Positions 24,933 through 34,800 of a DNA stretch of 64,000 nt are shown here, in pieces (positions within the stretch are counted from its first letter, which is position 1; every line of letters starts with the position of its first letter). Position numbers and translations under genes: made by a program. The DNA comes from a candidate division LCP-89 bacterium B3_LCP. GTDB taxonomy: Bacteria; Electryoneota; B3-LCP. The notes beneath the pieces are model-generated. The model saw nothing but the letters and a program-made list of their open reading frames with translations, searched no databases and was not told where the DNA came from. Location of the stretch: positions 65,321 through 129,320 of the forward strand of contig NJBN01000009.1 of NCBI GenBank assembly GCA_005223185.1. The letters run 5' to 3'.

Positions 24933-27900
24933 TTACTTCACTAACACCATCTTGTTCACCGCACTGAAACTTCCCGCCTGGATACGGTAGATATATATGC
25001 CGGACGCTAAACCCGATCCATTGAAGGTAACTTCGTGTTTTCCAGCGGGATACCATGATTGTAGGGGTAGCCCTCCGTGACTACCCAGGTAAGCACAGAG
25101 GCTTGTTCCTATATTCCGCCCGCTTATATCAAACACTTCCAACTCCACAAAACTCGCAACCGGCAGATCGAAACTGATGACCGTCACCGGGTTAAACGGG
25201 TTAGGAGCATTCTGATAGAGGGAATATCTATCAGGTAATTCCGCTGATTCTCGGGCTGCCACACCCACAGGCGGTCCCATCTCGTAAGCACCCATATCCG
25301 GATCGCTTCCGGCAGGGTTGGGGCGCGGATTGCCTTCAATGTCTATTTCCGGAGCTGAATAGGAATTTCCACCCAGTTCATAAAAGGTATTTCCCGCGCT
25401 GAGGCAGGGGCTGTCATCAGTGAGGTGGTAGTCAGGAGCTCCCAGAAAAGCTGGATCTTCATCTATATTTCCCATTCCTTCCCAACCACCATCAACGTCA
25501 CAGTAAACTGCGGTGCAGAAGGAGATCGCATCTAAATAGATCTGGTCATTGCTATTGCCGTAGATGATGCTGTTCATGACCATTGGATCGGATCCATTGG
25601 CGCTGCCGATTCCACCGCCATCTCCTAAAGAAGTATTATTACAGATGGTGTTGTTGATAATTACCGGATCGGCGCCCAAAAGGTAAATGCCTCCACCCGA
25701 ATTACCGTTGTTCTGCGCGATCAAGTTATTCACCAGTTCCAGATCTGACATGAACAGGAATATTGCGCCGCCGGAACCGATAGCCTGGTTCCCGCTAAAG
25801 CTGTTCTCTGAGATCGTTCCCTCGGCAAACCAACCGTTAAACGCGCCGCCGTTCGATCCCGTGTTATTGTCAAACGTGTTCGATGTTATAACCATTTCTG
25901 CAGTGTGGCTGCGGATGGCTCCGCCGGTGGGTGCGTTGTTCTCAGTAAAGATGTTGTCATCAATGATGGTAATGCCATTATTGCCGTAAATCGCTCCTCC
26001 TTCCATGCTGGTATTCGCTTGGAATTGGTTACTTTCCACTGTAACGTCGGAATCCAGACAACTGATTGCGCCGCCATGATTCGAAGAATTGCTGTTGAAA
26101 ACATTCTCCGTGATCTGAAGAATAGTTTCCACGCCCAATATAGCGCCGCCATCAGCACCAGCCTCGTTGCCACTGAATGAATTGGTGGAAATCTGTGGAA
26201 TTGCGCCTGAACATAGGACCGCGCCGCCGTTATACTCGGCATTGTTATCCGTAAAAGTGTTATCCGTTATCTGCGGACTCGATTCTAAGTTGTAAATCGC
26301 TGCGCCATCATAGGCGTGATTATCAGTTATCGTATTATCGATGATATTCGGATTTGAACTCTGCAGGTAGATTCCTCCGCCGTCTTCAGCTGCCGTATTG
26401 AAAGTAATCGTGTTACTGGATATTTCCGGGTTGGAATTCAGGCAGAATATAGCTCCACCATAGGCAGCAGTACAGAATTCGATGTTGTTATTTACTATCA
26501 TCGGGTTCGTTTCAGAACAGAAAATCGCACCACCGCATTCATCAGTGCCATCACCGATGGCTTTACCGTAGCGCAGATTACAGTATTCGATGCGGGAAGC
26601 ATCAGATGCATTATCAAAGCGGATTCCGTGCCAGCCTATTGCGTAGATCAGGGGCGAAAACAGGATGGGATCGTCTGTTGTGCCCACTGCTTGCAGGTTA
26701 GCACCGTTTTCTACGTTTAGCCCTCCGTATTCCAGGAACATAACCTGTGTACCCGGTTCGATGGTCAGAGTTGACCCTTCAGGGATGGTGATATCACCCA
26801 TCACATAGTAAGGGTTGTTCTCCGGTGACCAGGTCCCACTGACTTCACCCAGTATGGTTGTTCCGCTCCCCTGAGTGATCTCTAAAGTGGCGTAAGCATA
26901 GAGGGTATCATCCGGTATGGGAACAGGGGGATCTAATGATGAATTACTGGCAGGCCAGGTCGATTCCACAGCTGTGAAGTCAATTATCTGCCCGTCAAGG
27001 TTATTGCCGGTCCTGCGATCGTGCACGCGCATGTAAAGCTGATTCTGCATTAGTGGGTCTAAATAGCTGACGCCGTCCGTCAAATCAATTACGATATTTG
27101 AGGCAGGATAGGTTCTGGCGGTATTGGCGTTGGCATACCAATCGAAGAAATCTTCAGACCACAAAGGATCGTTGTAATCACCAATACCGAACTGATACTG
27201 GCAGGCGTAGCGGTCGTCATGTTCGCAGCGGAAAACGCCCAAAACGGTGGGTTGGTAATCGGTGCGGTCAGTGCAGTAATAACCCCACTGCCAGGTGATA
27301 GTATCCACCTGTACTGCCTGGTAGGTTATCCAGAAGTAGCCTCCATCTCCCCAGCCGCTACCCCAACTGTTGGCAACTTTGAAAGCGCCATATCCATCTG
27401 CAGTCTCCAGGCTGTCGTCAAAACCGCAGAAGGTTACACAGTGCCCGCCCGGGTTAGTGCCCACTACCTGGCTGGCACAATAGATGTTATTGAAATTGCT
27501 GATGTTGTTGAAATTGTCATAAACCGAAAACGCGAAGGCTGCAGCATTCCCATCTAAAAGATGATTCTTGAGTACGTCCAGGTCATCATACAGATCAATA
27601 TAATAGACGTCCTGGCTTCGGTAGGGTATGGCGGTGTAGTAGGTTTCTTCATTGGGCTGAGTGGTACAGTTCTGATCGGTATAAGGCATCTGTGCCCAGC
27701 TCGCACACCCCAATTCTGTCAACAACAAGAAGGCATCGGAAGGGTAGGAACCAACATCATTACCACCATTTATTTGGTTGTAAACGAATGCCGGACTAAA
27801 GCGATGGTTTAAATCCTCTAAATCCCAGCCGTGTTCCTGCCATTCCTGATAGCTCTTGTAGTAGTAAGCCGTCGCAAAGGCTGTGCAGGACCCTTGTCCA

Positions 27901-28109
27901 CCCTGGTTACCAACCGGCGGAAAATTCGGCGACAGATCGCAGCTTTCATCTAAATAATCAGCTGGTTGTATCGGAGATGGTTTAATCCAATCAGGAAGTT
28001 CGTACTCCCGCAAAGCACCCATCCCGTACGGCTGCGCATATACAGTCGCTACCGATACGAACAGCACAATTATACCAATAATCCCAAGCACAGTATTTCG
28101 CAGATACAT
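24933..28109 (-). CDS. Secreted papain-like peptidase with beta-helix and type IX sorting domain
   Basis: A 1058-residue exported protein. Residues 1-25 are a signal peptide. Residues 50-290 are a papain-family (C1A) domain: Q69 and C75 in VGNQGGQGSCTAFA, H223 in GGHCVTF and N247 in VANSWGSGWG form the full catalytic set; there is no evident propeptide. From about 430 to 880 runs a right-handed beta-helix of about a dozen repeats of 22-24 residues built on N-x-I/F ... GGAI, as in surface or polysaccharide-binding proteins. The last 90 residues are a Por sorting domain (NAPNPFNPVTVISF, SGIYIYRI, KMVLVK). It should be exported by Sec, then type IX secretion, and tethered or released at the surface. 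A strong promoter lies upstream. Confidence 0.9.
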   Translation of the reverse strand: MYLRNTVLGIIGIIVLFVSVATVYAQPYGMGALREYELPDWIKPSPIQPADYLDESCDLSPNFPPVGNQGGQGSCTAFATAYYYKSYQEWQEHGWDLEDLNHRFSPAFVYNQINGGNDVGSYPSDAFLLLTELGCASWAQMPYTDQNCTTQPNEETYYTAIPYRSQDVYYIDLYDDLDVLKNHLLDGNAAAFAFSVYDNFNNISNFNNIYCASQVVGTNPGGHCVTFCGFDDSLETADGYGAFKVANSWGSGWGDGGYFWITYQAVQVDTITWQWGYYCTDRTDYQPTVLGVFRCEHDDRYACQYQFGIGDYNDPLWSEDFFDWYANANTARTYPASNIVIDLTDGVSYLDPLMQNQLYMRVHDRRTGNNLDGQIIDFTAVESTWPASNSSLDPPVPIPDDTLYAYATLEITQGSGTTILGEVSGTWSPENNPYYVMGDITIPEGSTLTIEPGTQVMFLEYGGLNVENGANLQAVGTTDDPILFSPLIYAIGWHGIRFDNASDASRIEYCNLRYGKAIGDGTDECGGAIFCSETNPMIVNNNIEFCTAAYGGAIFCLNSNPEISSNTITFNTAAEDGGGIYLQSSNPNIIDNTITDNHAYDGAAIYNLESSPQITDNTFTDNNAEYNGGAVLCSGAIPQISTNSFSGNEAGADGGAILGVETILQITENVFNSNSSNHGGAISCLDSDVTVESNQFQANTSMEGGAIYGNNGITIIDDNIFTENNAPTGGAIRSHTAEMVITSNTFDNNTGSNGGAFNGWFAEGTISENSFSGNQAIGSGGAIFLFMSDLELVNNLIAQNNGNSGGGIYLLGADPVIINNTICNNTSLGDGGGIGSANGSDPMVMNSIIYGNSNDQIYLDAISFCTAVYCDVDGGWEGMGNIDEDPAFLGAPDYHLTDDSPCLSAGNTFYELGGNSYSAPEIDIEGNPRPNPAGSDPDMGAYEMGPPVGVAARESAELPDRYSLYQNAPNPFNPVTVISFDLPVASFVELEVFDISGRNIGTSLCAYLGSHGGLPLQSWYPAGKHEVTFNGSGLASGIYIYRIQAGSFSAVNKMVLVK

Positions 28110-28177
28110 TCTTCTCTTCCTACAGATAAACGCGATTAAACTCCGTGTCCTGTATACGTTTTATATATTAACCTAAT

Positions 28178-28206
28178 AATATAATGCTTAAATCACCCAA
28201 AGTCAA
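28178..28206 (-). promoter_or_regulatory. Promoter of the papain-like peptidase gene
   Basis: On the minus strand TTGACT (28201-28206), 17 bases, TATATT (28178-28183), about 70 bases before the start codon at 28109. Confidence 0.7.
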
Positions 28207-28372
28207 GTGAAATTATAAACTGTGATGCGGGATGCAACTAGACACTCTACGCCCCGCCCGAAAGGATAGGCTTAAATATTGTATTATAGAGCTTTCTTAA
28301 AAGGGTAAATATCATTCGGAGCGGTGCCGGACTACCTCCCAATCTCTTCAAAACCAAACCCCTAACAAATCC
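28207..28372. other. Intergenic stretch without recognised features
   Basis: Between the divergent promoters of the peptidase gene and tRNA-Leu. I see no open frame, hairpin or repeat worth naming. Confidence 0.5.
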
Positions 28373-28401
28373 TTGACTTCTGGATAATTATTTGATATAT
28401 T
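28373..28401 (+). promoter_or_regulatory. Promoter of tRNA-Leu
   Basis: TTGACT (28373-28378), 17 bases, TATATT (28396-28401), 31 bases before the mature 5' end. Confidence 0.7.
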
Positions 28402-28432
28402 AAATGTCTTAAGATTACTGCACCAATCAGCC

Positions 28433-28517
28433 GCCGGAGTGGTGAAATTGGCAGACGCACCGGTTTCAGGGACCGGCGGGCTTTACGCCTGTGTGGGTTC
28501 GAGTCCCACCTCCGGCA
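28433..28517 (+). tRNA. tRNA-Leu (anticodon CAG)
   Basis: A class II tRNA with acceptor GCCGGAG/CTCCGGC, anticodon stem-loop CCGGT-TTCAGGG-ACCGG giving CAG, a long variable arm (GCGGGCTTTACGCCTGT) and T-arm GTGGG-TTCGAGT-CCCAC. Discriminator A, CCA not encoded. Confidence 0.94.
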
Positions 28518-28525
28518 CAACTCAG

Positions 28526-28555
28526 GGTGGCTTGAATTTAAAGCCACCTTTTTTA
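28526..28555 (+). terminator. Intrinsic terminator after tRNA-Leu
   Basis: GGTGGCTT (28526-28533) pairs with AAGCCACC (28541-28548), followed by six T. It ends 14 bases before the helicase start, so the helicase needs read-through or its own promoter. Confidence 0.8.
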
Positions 28556-28569
28556 TTTCTACTTAGCAG

Positions 28570-30972
28570 GTGAGCCAGGTGCTTGTAGATTCTGATAAGA
28601 GACAGCTTACTCTTTCAGTCGGAGAGTTAACCAGAATGTGCGGTGATTCCAACGCTGCTTCTTCCGGGTTTTCCTTTACACTACGAGGCAAGCTTGGCAG
28701 CGAAGCGCACCGCAAACTGCAGGATCAGCGAAATAAAACGGGTGGCTACCGTCAAGAAGTCCACCTGAATGTACCTCTGGTGCTGGCTGATAACGGTTCG
28801 GAAGAATGGTCTGTTCGTGTACGTGGTAGGTTGGATGGTCTGATTGAAGAGATAGACCGCACCGTTGTCGAAGAGATCAAGACGGTAGCGCTTTCCCCAT
28901 CGAACTTCCAATCGTTTTCCCCCCTTGAATATCCCCGTCACAAACAGCAGATTGAAATTTACCTGCATCTGCTCGCCATCGCTAGACCGGACGCAAATTG
29001 CGTGGGAAACCTGATTTATGTCAACCTTCCAGATAATCGCAGGAGATCCTTTGAGATTCCTTATATAAGTGAAGAGATCGAATCACAGATAGCTGAGCTG
29101 ATCGAAGATCTGGTCCTTCGCTTAAACCGCCGTGAAGACGAGAAAGAGCAGAAGCGCCAAACTGCAGTTGACCTGAAATTCCCCTTTCCAAAGTTGCGCC
29201 CTGGGCAGGAACGTATCATATCAGAACTCGAAGACACGCTGCAAACTGCCAATGATATATTGATCGAAGCGCCCACCGGTCTGGGAAAAACCGTCGCGGT
29301 GCTGTATGCAGCCTTGAAGTACGCGTTATCAAACGATAGACGTTTGCTGTTCCTGACCTCCAAGACGACCCAGCAAGACCTGGTTTTCAATACTACCAAC
29401 TTGATCCGTTCTGATGCGCCCTTTCCACGCACCTTGTGGATGCGAGCCCGTCATAAGATGTGTCTTCAGGAAGAGCAGCTCTGCCACCCAAACGAATGCG
29501 AACACCTGGTGGATTTTCAGCGTAGGGTGCGACGTAGTAAGATACTGGAGGAGCTACTTTTAAAATCCGCCATTCATCCTGATGATCTGGAAGCTATCGG
29601 AAAGGAACATACCCTCTGTCCGCATGAAATGTCTCTTTTGCTTTGCCAGGACATGGACCTTTTAATCGGTGATTACAATTATGCCTTCGATCCTTCCTGC
29701 CGCCCTTCAGTACTTTTCGGTGAAGGTGATCCTTCGGAAATGATTTTTATCACCGATGAAGCGCATAATTTACCTGAGCGCGCCAGAGGGTATTATTCTG
29801 CTGTTTTGCATTGGTCAAAAATCGAAGCCGCCCATGAAAAGCTGCGAGGCGAAGGAATCTCACGCTTCGATGAGGTTTTGGCAGCTATCAAATCGCAGTT
29901 TGCTTATTACCTGAACGAAGCTCCCCAGCAGCATGATCCTTATCCCATCCAGTTTTCAGATCAGCATTGGTTGGATATTATGCGGGAATTCGAAGAAGCA
30001 GTCGTACCTTATTGGTATCGCATCATGAGCAGCGATGGGAGTGGGGAAGAAGATCCCGTTTTCAACCTGCAGAGAGACCTGGAAGCGTTTCACCGATCTT
30101 TAGGATATGAAGGTGATAATTTCGTTGGATTGATCAGACGAAGACCAGAAGTTGTGCTGGAAAACCTCTGCCTGGATGCATCACCGTTTTTAGGTGAGAA
30201 TTTCGCTGAGGCGCATGCTTCGGTCTGTATGTCGGCAACTTTAGAACCGTTTGACGTCTCCAAGCAATTATTGGGCTTGAATGAAAAGGCGGTAGCTCTT
30301 CCTCTGGAAAACCCCTTTCCACAAGAAAATCGGCATATCGCTATAGATACCACAGTTACCACGTTGTATCGCACCAGAGAAGAGAATATAATTCCCATCG
30401 CTCAAAGGATAGAGAAATTCCACCAAATGGTTAACCGCCGAACCCTGGCGTTCTTTCCCAGCTTTGAATTGATGAATCGCGTAGCAGAACATATAAGCAA
30501 AGCGGATCTGTTGAAACAAGAAGCTGAAATGTCAGATCGTCAGCGTTCTGATCTACTCAAACGTTTCAAGCAATCCGATCGCGGCCTGTTATTATGTGTA
30601 ATGGGCGGTGTTTTTGCTGAAGGCGTGGATCTGCCCGGTGACCAGGTTGAGGCTGCTGTGGTAGTCGGTGTGGGTTTGCCGCAGGTTTGCACCGAAAACG
30701 AACTCTTACGCGCCTACTTCGACCGGCTTGGATGTAACGGTTTCGGTATCGCTTACCTTTATCCGGGCATGAGGAGGGTGATTCAATCGGTTGGCCGCAT
30801 TATTCGCAGTGAAGATGATCGTGGAATGATACTCCTCTTGGATAGTAGATATGAGAGAGAAGAATATATGAAGCTGATACCTCGACATTGGTACAATTCA
30901 TCATCATCCGAACTGTTTAAGGAAAATTGGGAGGATTCCGTTAATGAATTCCTGCTGTCCTATAAGGACTGA
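28570..30972 (+). CDS. PD-(D/E)xK nuclease - DinG/XPD-type helicase fusion
   Basis: An 800-residue protein with two enzymes. Residues 30-190 are a RecB/Cas4-like nuclease: LGSEAHRKLQ (motif I), GRLDGLIEE, VVEEIKTV (the E-x-K pair) and KQQIEIYLHLL (Q-x3-Y). From 205 on is an XPD/DinG helicase: Walker A APTGLGKT, TDEAHNLPE, and a run of cysteines (KMCLQEEQLCHPNECEH ... LCPHE) between them like the iron-sulfur domain of that family, then SATLEP and the motif VI QSVGRIIRSEDD. It probably unwinds and cuts DNA or R-loop junctions. Start is GTG at 28570; GTG at 28579 is the alternative. Gram-positive DinG proteins carry a DnaQ-type exonuclease instead, so the partner domain here differs. Confidence 0.85.
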   Translation: MSQVLVDSDKRQLTLSVGELTRMCGDSNAASSGFSFTLRGKLGSEAHRKLQDQRNKTGGYRQEVHLNVPLVLADNGSEEWSVRVRGRLDGLIEEIDRTVVEEIKTVALSPSNFQSFSPLEYPRHKQQIEIYLHLLAIARPDANCVGNLIYVNLPDNRRRSFEIPYISEEIESQIAELIEDLVLRLNRREDEKEQKRQTAVDLKFPFPKLRPGQERIISELEDTLQTANDILIEAPTGLGKTVAVLYAALKYALSNDRRLLFLTSKTTQQDLVFNTTNLIRSDAPFPRTLWMRARHKMCLQEEQLCHPNECEHLVDFQRRVRRSKILEELLLKSAIHPDDLEAIGKEHTLCPHEMSLLLCQDMDLLIGDYNYAFDPSCRPSVLFGEGDPSEMIFITDEAHNLPERARGYYSAVLHWSKIEAAHEKLRGEGISRFDEVLAAIKSQFAYYLNEAPQQHDPYPIQFSDQHWLDIMREFEEAVVPYWYRIMSSDGSGEEDPVFNLQRDLEAFHRSLGYEGDNFVGLIRRRPEVVLENLCLDASPFLGENFAEAHASVCMSATLEPFDVSKQLLGLNEKAVALPLENPFPQENRHIAIDTTVTTLYRTREENIIPIAQRIEKFHQMVNRRTLAFFPSFELMNRVAEHISKADLLKQEAEMSDRQRSDLLKRFKQSDRGLLLCVMGGVFAEGVDLPGDQVEAAVVVGVGLPQVCTENELLRAYFDRLGCNGFGIAYLYPGMRRVIQSVGRIIRSEDDRGMILLLDSRYEREEYMKLIPRHWYNSSSSELFKENWEDSVNEFLLSYKD

Positions 30973-31879
30973 GGTAAAACAATTCGATGTTGTCGGTCTG
31001 GGACTATGCGCCTGGGATAGAATATTTCTCTTCGATGAATACCCGGGTCCTAACCAGAAAGTAGAGACTGTCGCCAGCACCGGGTCGGGGGGAGGACCGG
31101 TGCCTAATGCGATGGTTGTCTTTTCTAAGTTGGGCGGAAAATCCGCCTTCATCGGAGTAACCGGCGATAAACAGGAAGGGCTGAAGATTCGTTCAGACTT
31201 GATCAAGTACAATGTTGATGTGACCCACCTTTCCATCCAAGCAGGGCGCAGGTCACCATGCGCTTATATCTGGGTTGACCGTCGTAACGGTCAGCGGACG
31301 GTCGCTCTGGATCCCGGTGATACCGATCCAGTTAACGCTGAGGAGTTGCCGGAAATTTTACTGAGTTCCACTCCTTTGCTTCTAATTGACGGACGCAACT
31401 CGGAAGTCTGCATCCGTGCTGCAGAACTGTGTCTGAAGGGTGACGGGAAAGTTATTCTGGATGCGGGTAGCCCCCGGCAGGGGATTGCAGATATTCTGAA
31501 AATAACCGATCACGCGGTCGTTTCATCCGATTTTTTGCGTGGCACGTTCCCGCAAACCGGTAATGATGATGCCTTAAAACAGCTTCAGATGATGGGACCT
31601 TCTTCTGTAGTTGTAACCATGGGAGAAAAGGGAGGTCTCTGGCGTGAAGGGAAAGAGAACGGCACATATTCTGCGTTCAAAACGCCAGTTCTGGATACTA
31701 CGGGCGCTGGTGATGCCTTTCACGGTGCTTACCTGTTCGGCTTGAAAATGGGTATGGATATGGTCGGGCGCTGCCGGTTTGCTTCCGCTGCTGCAGCATT
31801 AATCTGCCGAAGCTTGGGTGGGCGGGCGACTACGCCAGCCTATGAAGAAGTTCAGAAACTCATAGAGGATCAAACATGA
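30944..31879 (+). CDS. PfkB-family carbohydrate kinase
   Basis: A 311-residue ribokinase-fold protein. The first signature, GSGGGPVPNAMVVFSKLGG (near 48), fits the PfkB substrate lid, and the second, DTTGAGDAFHGAY (near 248), holds the catalytic Asp. It should phosphorylate a sugar, sugar phosphate or nucleoside with ATP; the true substrate cannot be read. The ATG at 30944 has GGGAGG eight bases upstream and lies inside the end of the helicase gene (29-base overlap). Its stop overlaps the ATG of the next gene, so helicase, kinase and peptidase are likely one transcript. Confidence 0.88.
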   Translation: MNSCCPIRTEVKQFDVVGLGLCAWDRIFLFDEYPGPNQKVETVASTGSGGGPVPNAMVVFSKLGGKSAFIGVTGDKQEGLKIRSDLIKYNVDVTHLSIQAGRRSPCAYIWVDRRNGQRTVALDPGDTDPVNAEELPEILLSSTPLLLIDGRNSEVCIRAAELCLKGDGKVILDAGSPRQGIADILKITDHAVVSSDFLRGTFPQTGNDDALKQLQMMGPSSVVVTMGEKGGLWREGKENGTYSAFKTPVLDTTGAGDAFHGAYLFGLKMGMDMVGRCRFASAAAALICRSLGGRATTPAYEEVQKLIEDQT

Positions 31880-34800
31880 GGTATGAGAAATTCTATCTGC
31901 TCGCATTAATCATCTCATCTTACACATTTCTGCAACCACGCTGCGCAAATGCTACGCGCATTTACTGGCAGCAAGACGTATCTTACCAGATGGACGTTCG
32001 TCTGGGTGATGACGGCAGAACGCTCTATTCAAACCTCGTTTTTACGTATAAAAACAACTCGCCTGATACCTTGCATGAACTTCGCTTTCATGCTCACTAT
32101 AACGCCGCTAAAGAAGGCAGTCCCACCGATAGGCGGCGGCGATACTTAGGTGATGACCGTCTAAAAAACGCATCGGAAGATGAATATGGATCCTTACAGG
32201 TTTCCAACGTGAGGGATGAAGAGGGCAGTGCTTTGGAGGCGGATTTCAACTTTTCCATCTTCAGATTGCCGTTGAATGAACCTCTATCGCCGGGTGAAGA
32301 AACTAAATTGAGCATGGACTTCACCAGCCGGATTCCCAAAGGGGGTATGTTGTACAGGTCATCAGTCGGTTTGGGGCAGCTTAAGATTGCACACTGGTAC
32401 CCGCAGGTTTGCGTCTATGATCCTACCATGGGCTGGGTTGACAACCAGTACTTAGGCAGAGGAGAAGCCTACGGCGAATTCGGAACCTATGACGTATCCA
32501 TTACTCTGCCGGAACCTTTCATTGTGGGTGCAACAGGTGTTCTCACCAACCGGGATGAAGTTTTGCCAGAAGGACTGTTGAACTTACTCGATTTGAGCAA
32601 TTATGCCAACTGGCCCTGGGGAGAACAGCCGGCTAATAAGTATGGTGATGAATCAAAAACAAAATCCTGGCGCTTTCACGCTGAAAACGTGCACGATTTC
32701 TCCTGGGTAGCCGATCCTCAGTTCCGCATTGACCATACACGTTGCGGGAGTACCGATATCTGGATTTTAGCGAGGCAGGATCATGCTTCAGGGTGGCAGG
32801 ATGCCGCTGAAGTAACCAGACAAGGGATGGAGATTTTAGAGAGGGAAGTTGGTCCCTTCCCATATCCCGAATTTACCGTCACCGATTGCTTTTCTGGCAT
32901 GGAATATCCCGGAATTGTCTTCTGCGGTGGGCGCACTCCCAGATACAAACTGCTTATATGGCATGAGATGGCGCATAATTACTTCATGGGTGCTTTAGGG
33001 TCAAACCAGACCGACCGCCCCTTCATGGATGAAGGATTCACCACCTATATGGAAATCCGTATCATGGATGAGGTATTAGGTGTTGATAATATATTTCGTG
33101 GTACCTGGGGACCCTGGACGGTGTTAGATAAAGACCGCTGGGCGAGGGCGCTTCGCCCATATCTGGTATGGCAGAAGAGCGGTTTTGCTCTGCCCCTGCA
33201 CATCGAATCGGATCTACCCTACGAGTGGTTTCAGTACCGCGTATCTTCCTATTACAAACCGACTTGTCTCCTCTTCGCTCTGGAATATCTTTTAGGTCGG
33301 AAAAAACTGCAGGAAGTCCTTAAGAATTACTACGCCGGATGGAAGTACCGCCATCCCTACGAAGGGGACTTTTTCCGCAGCGCTGAAGTGACTTTGGGTA
33401 TGTCCCTGCAGTGGTTCTACGAAGCCTGGGTTAGAGGGACCAAGGATTTAGATTACGCAATATCGAGGGAAAGTACGGGTGATCCTGGTAAGATCGGCAT
33501 AAGAGTCATCCGCAAAGAGGACATGATTCTGCCGGTCAAAGTCGGTTTATTCGATGATTCAGGGAATCAAGTAACATATTACATTCCCATCGATAGTGAG
33601 GCTACACCACCCGACTGCGACCTCAGACTTCCGCGCTGGGATCAGTTGAGAGATCCATATTTAGAATATACCTTTGTGGTGGATAAATCATCCTGCGATT
33701 ATGCCGTGCTTGATCCGCAGAAGCTCTTAGCTGACGTAAATCCACTGAATAACGCCACCTCCATAATACCGCCTTTAAAGTGGGAATTCGATTACCCACT
33801 CTATCATGTATCTCCTGTAAGCGAATACCGTCTGCGCTGGTCGCCGACAGCTTTTTATAACGGCATCGATGGACTTCAGGTTGGCGCTTATTTAAAAGGT
33901 GATTACTTAGAAGAATGGTCCAATCTAAATTTGGCGCTGCGCGTGGGTACGCTCACCGGAAATGTGGCAACAGAACTGTCATACCAAGATGATTTGCCGG
34001 TTTTAGGTCGGGGCAGTTCCTGGGAAATGTCAGGCTATCTGCACGAAGGACACCGGGGCACTGAATTAAAATTAGAGCATCAGCAAAAACGCGGACACGA
34101 TCAACCGGTTAAATGGCGTGGCAGTATCCGCTGGGCGCTGCATGAGATGTACGATTCCCGCTACCTACCCCAATCTGATTTGTGGGAAGATGGTCTGATT
34201 AGCGCCTGGAAGTTGGATGGTGGTCTGTTTCCAAGATTGAAGGGGCTAAAGATCGAAGCACTCGGCAGCCTGGAAGTGGACGCTCCGTTAAGTGATTTCT
34301 CCTACTATCGCGGATCAGTGGAACTGATTGCCGATCGGAGAATAAGCAGGCCGTTGTTGTTCAAACTGCGCGGCTTTTGGGGAATCGCTTCGAACGGTAC
34401 ACCATTACAAGCCCGGTACGGTTTGGGAGGTTCCGGACCTCTGAACAGCGCCGCTTCACGCTGGCTGCGGAGTTGGGCTTCGCTTCCCCCCAATTGGTAC
34501 GTTCGAGCTGAAGGAGAAGGCAATCTCAGTGGGTATTGCATAGGGAGCTACATAGCTCAAAACGTTGCTTCCCTTCAGGTTCATCTTTCCAGTAGAATGA
34601 GATTCTTAGAGCGATGGGTAAACCGAATCAACCTGCCGCCCAGATTTCGCCCTGAGTTCGATGCCTTTATCTTCGCTGGCGCTGGTGATGTGGGTGATAT
34701 TGTTGAAGAGTTGAGACTTAAGGATATCAGGAAGGAAGCCGGGATGGGACTTTCAGTCAATTTGCCGGCTGGAAGTGAACTATCTTTAGATTTTCCGATT

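Noticed and set aside
25687-27812. Several long plus-strand frames
   Set aside because: They are antisense shadows of the repetitive beta-helix and papain domain of the gene on the minus strand.
28362-28547. Minus-strand open frame of 61 codons
   Set aside because: It lies over tRNA-Leu and its promoter in antisense.
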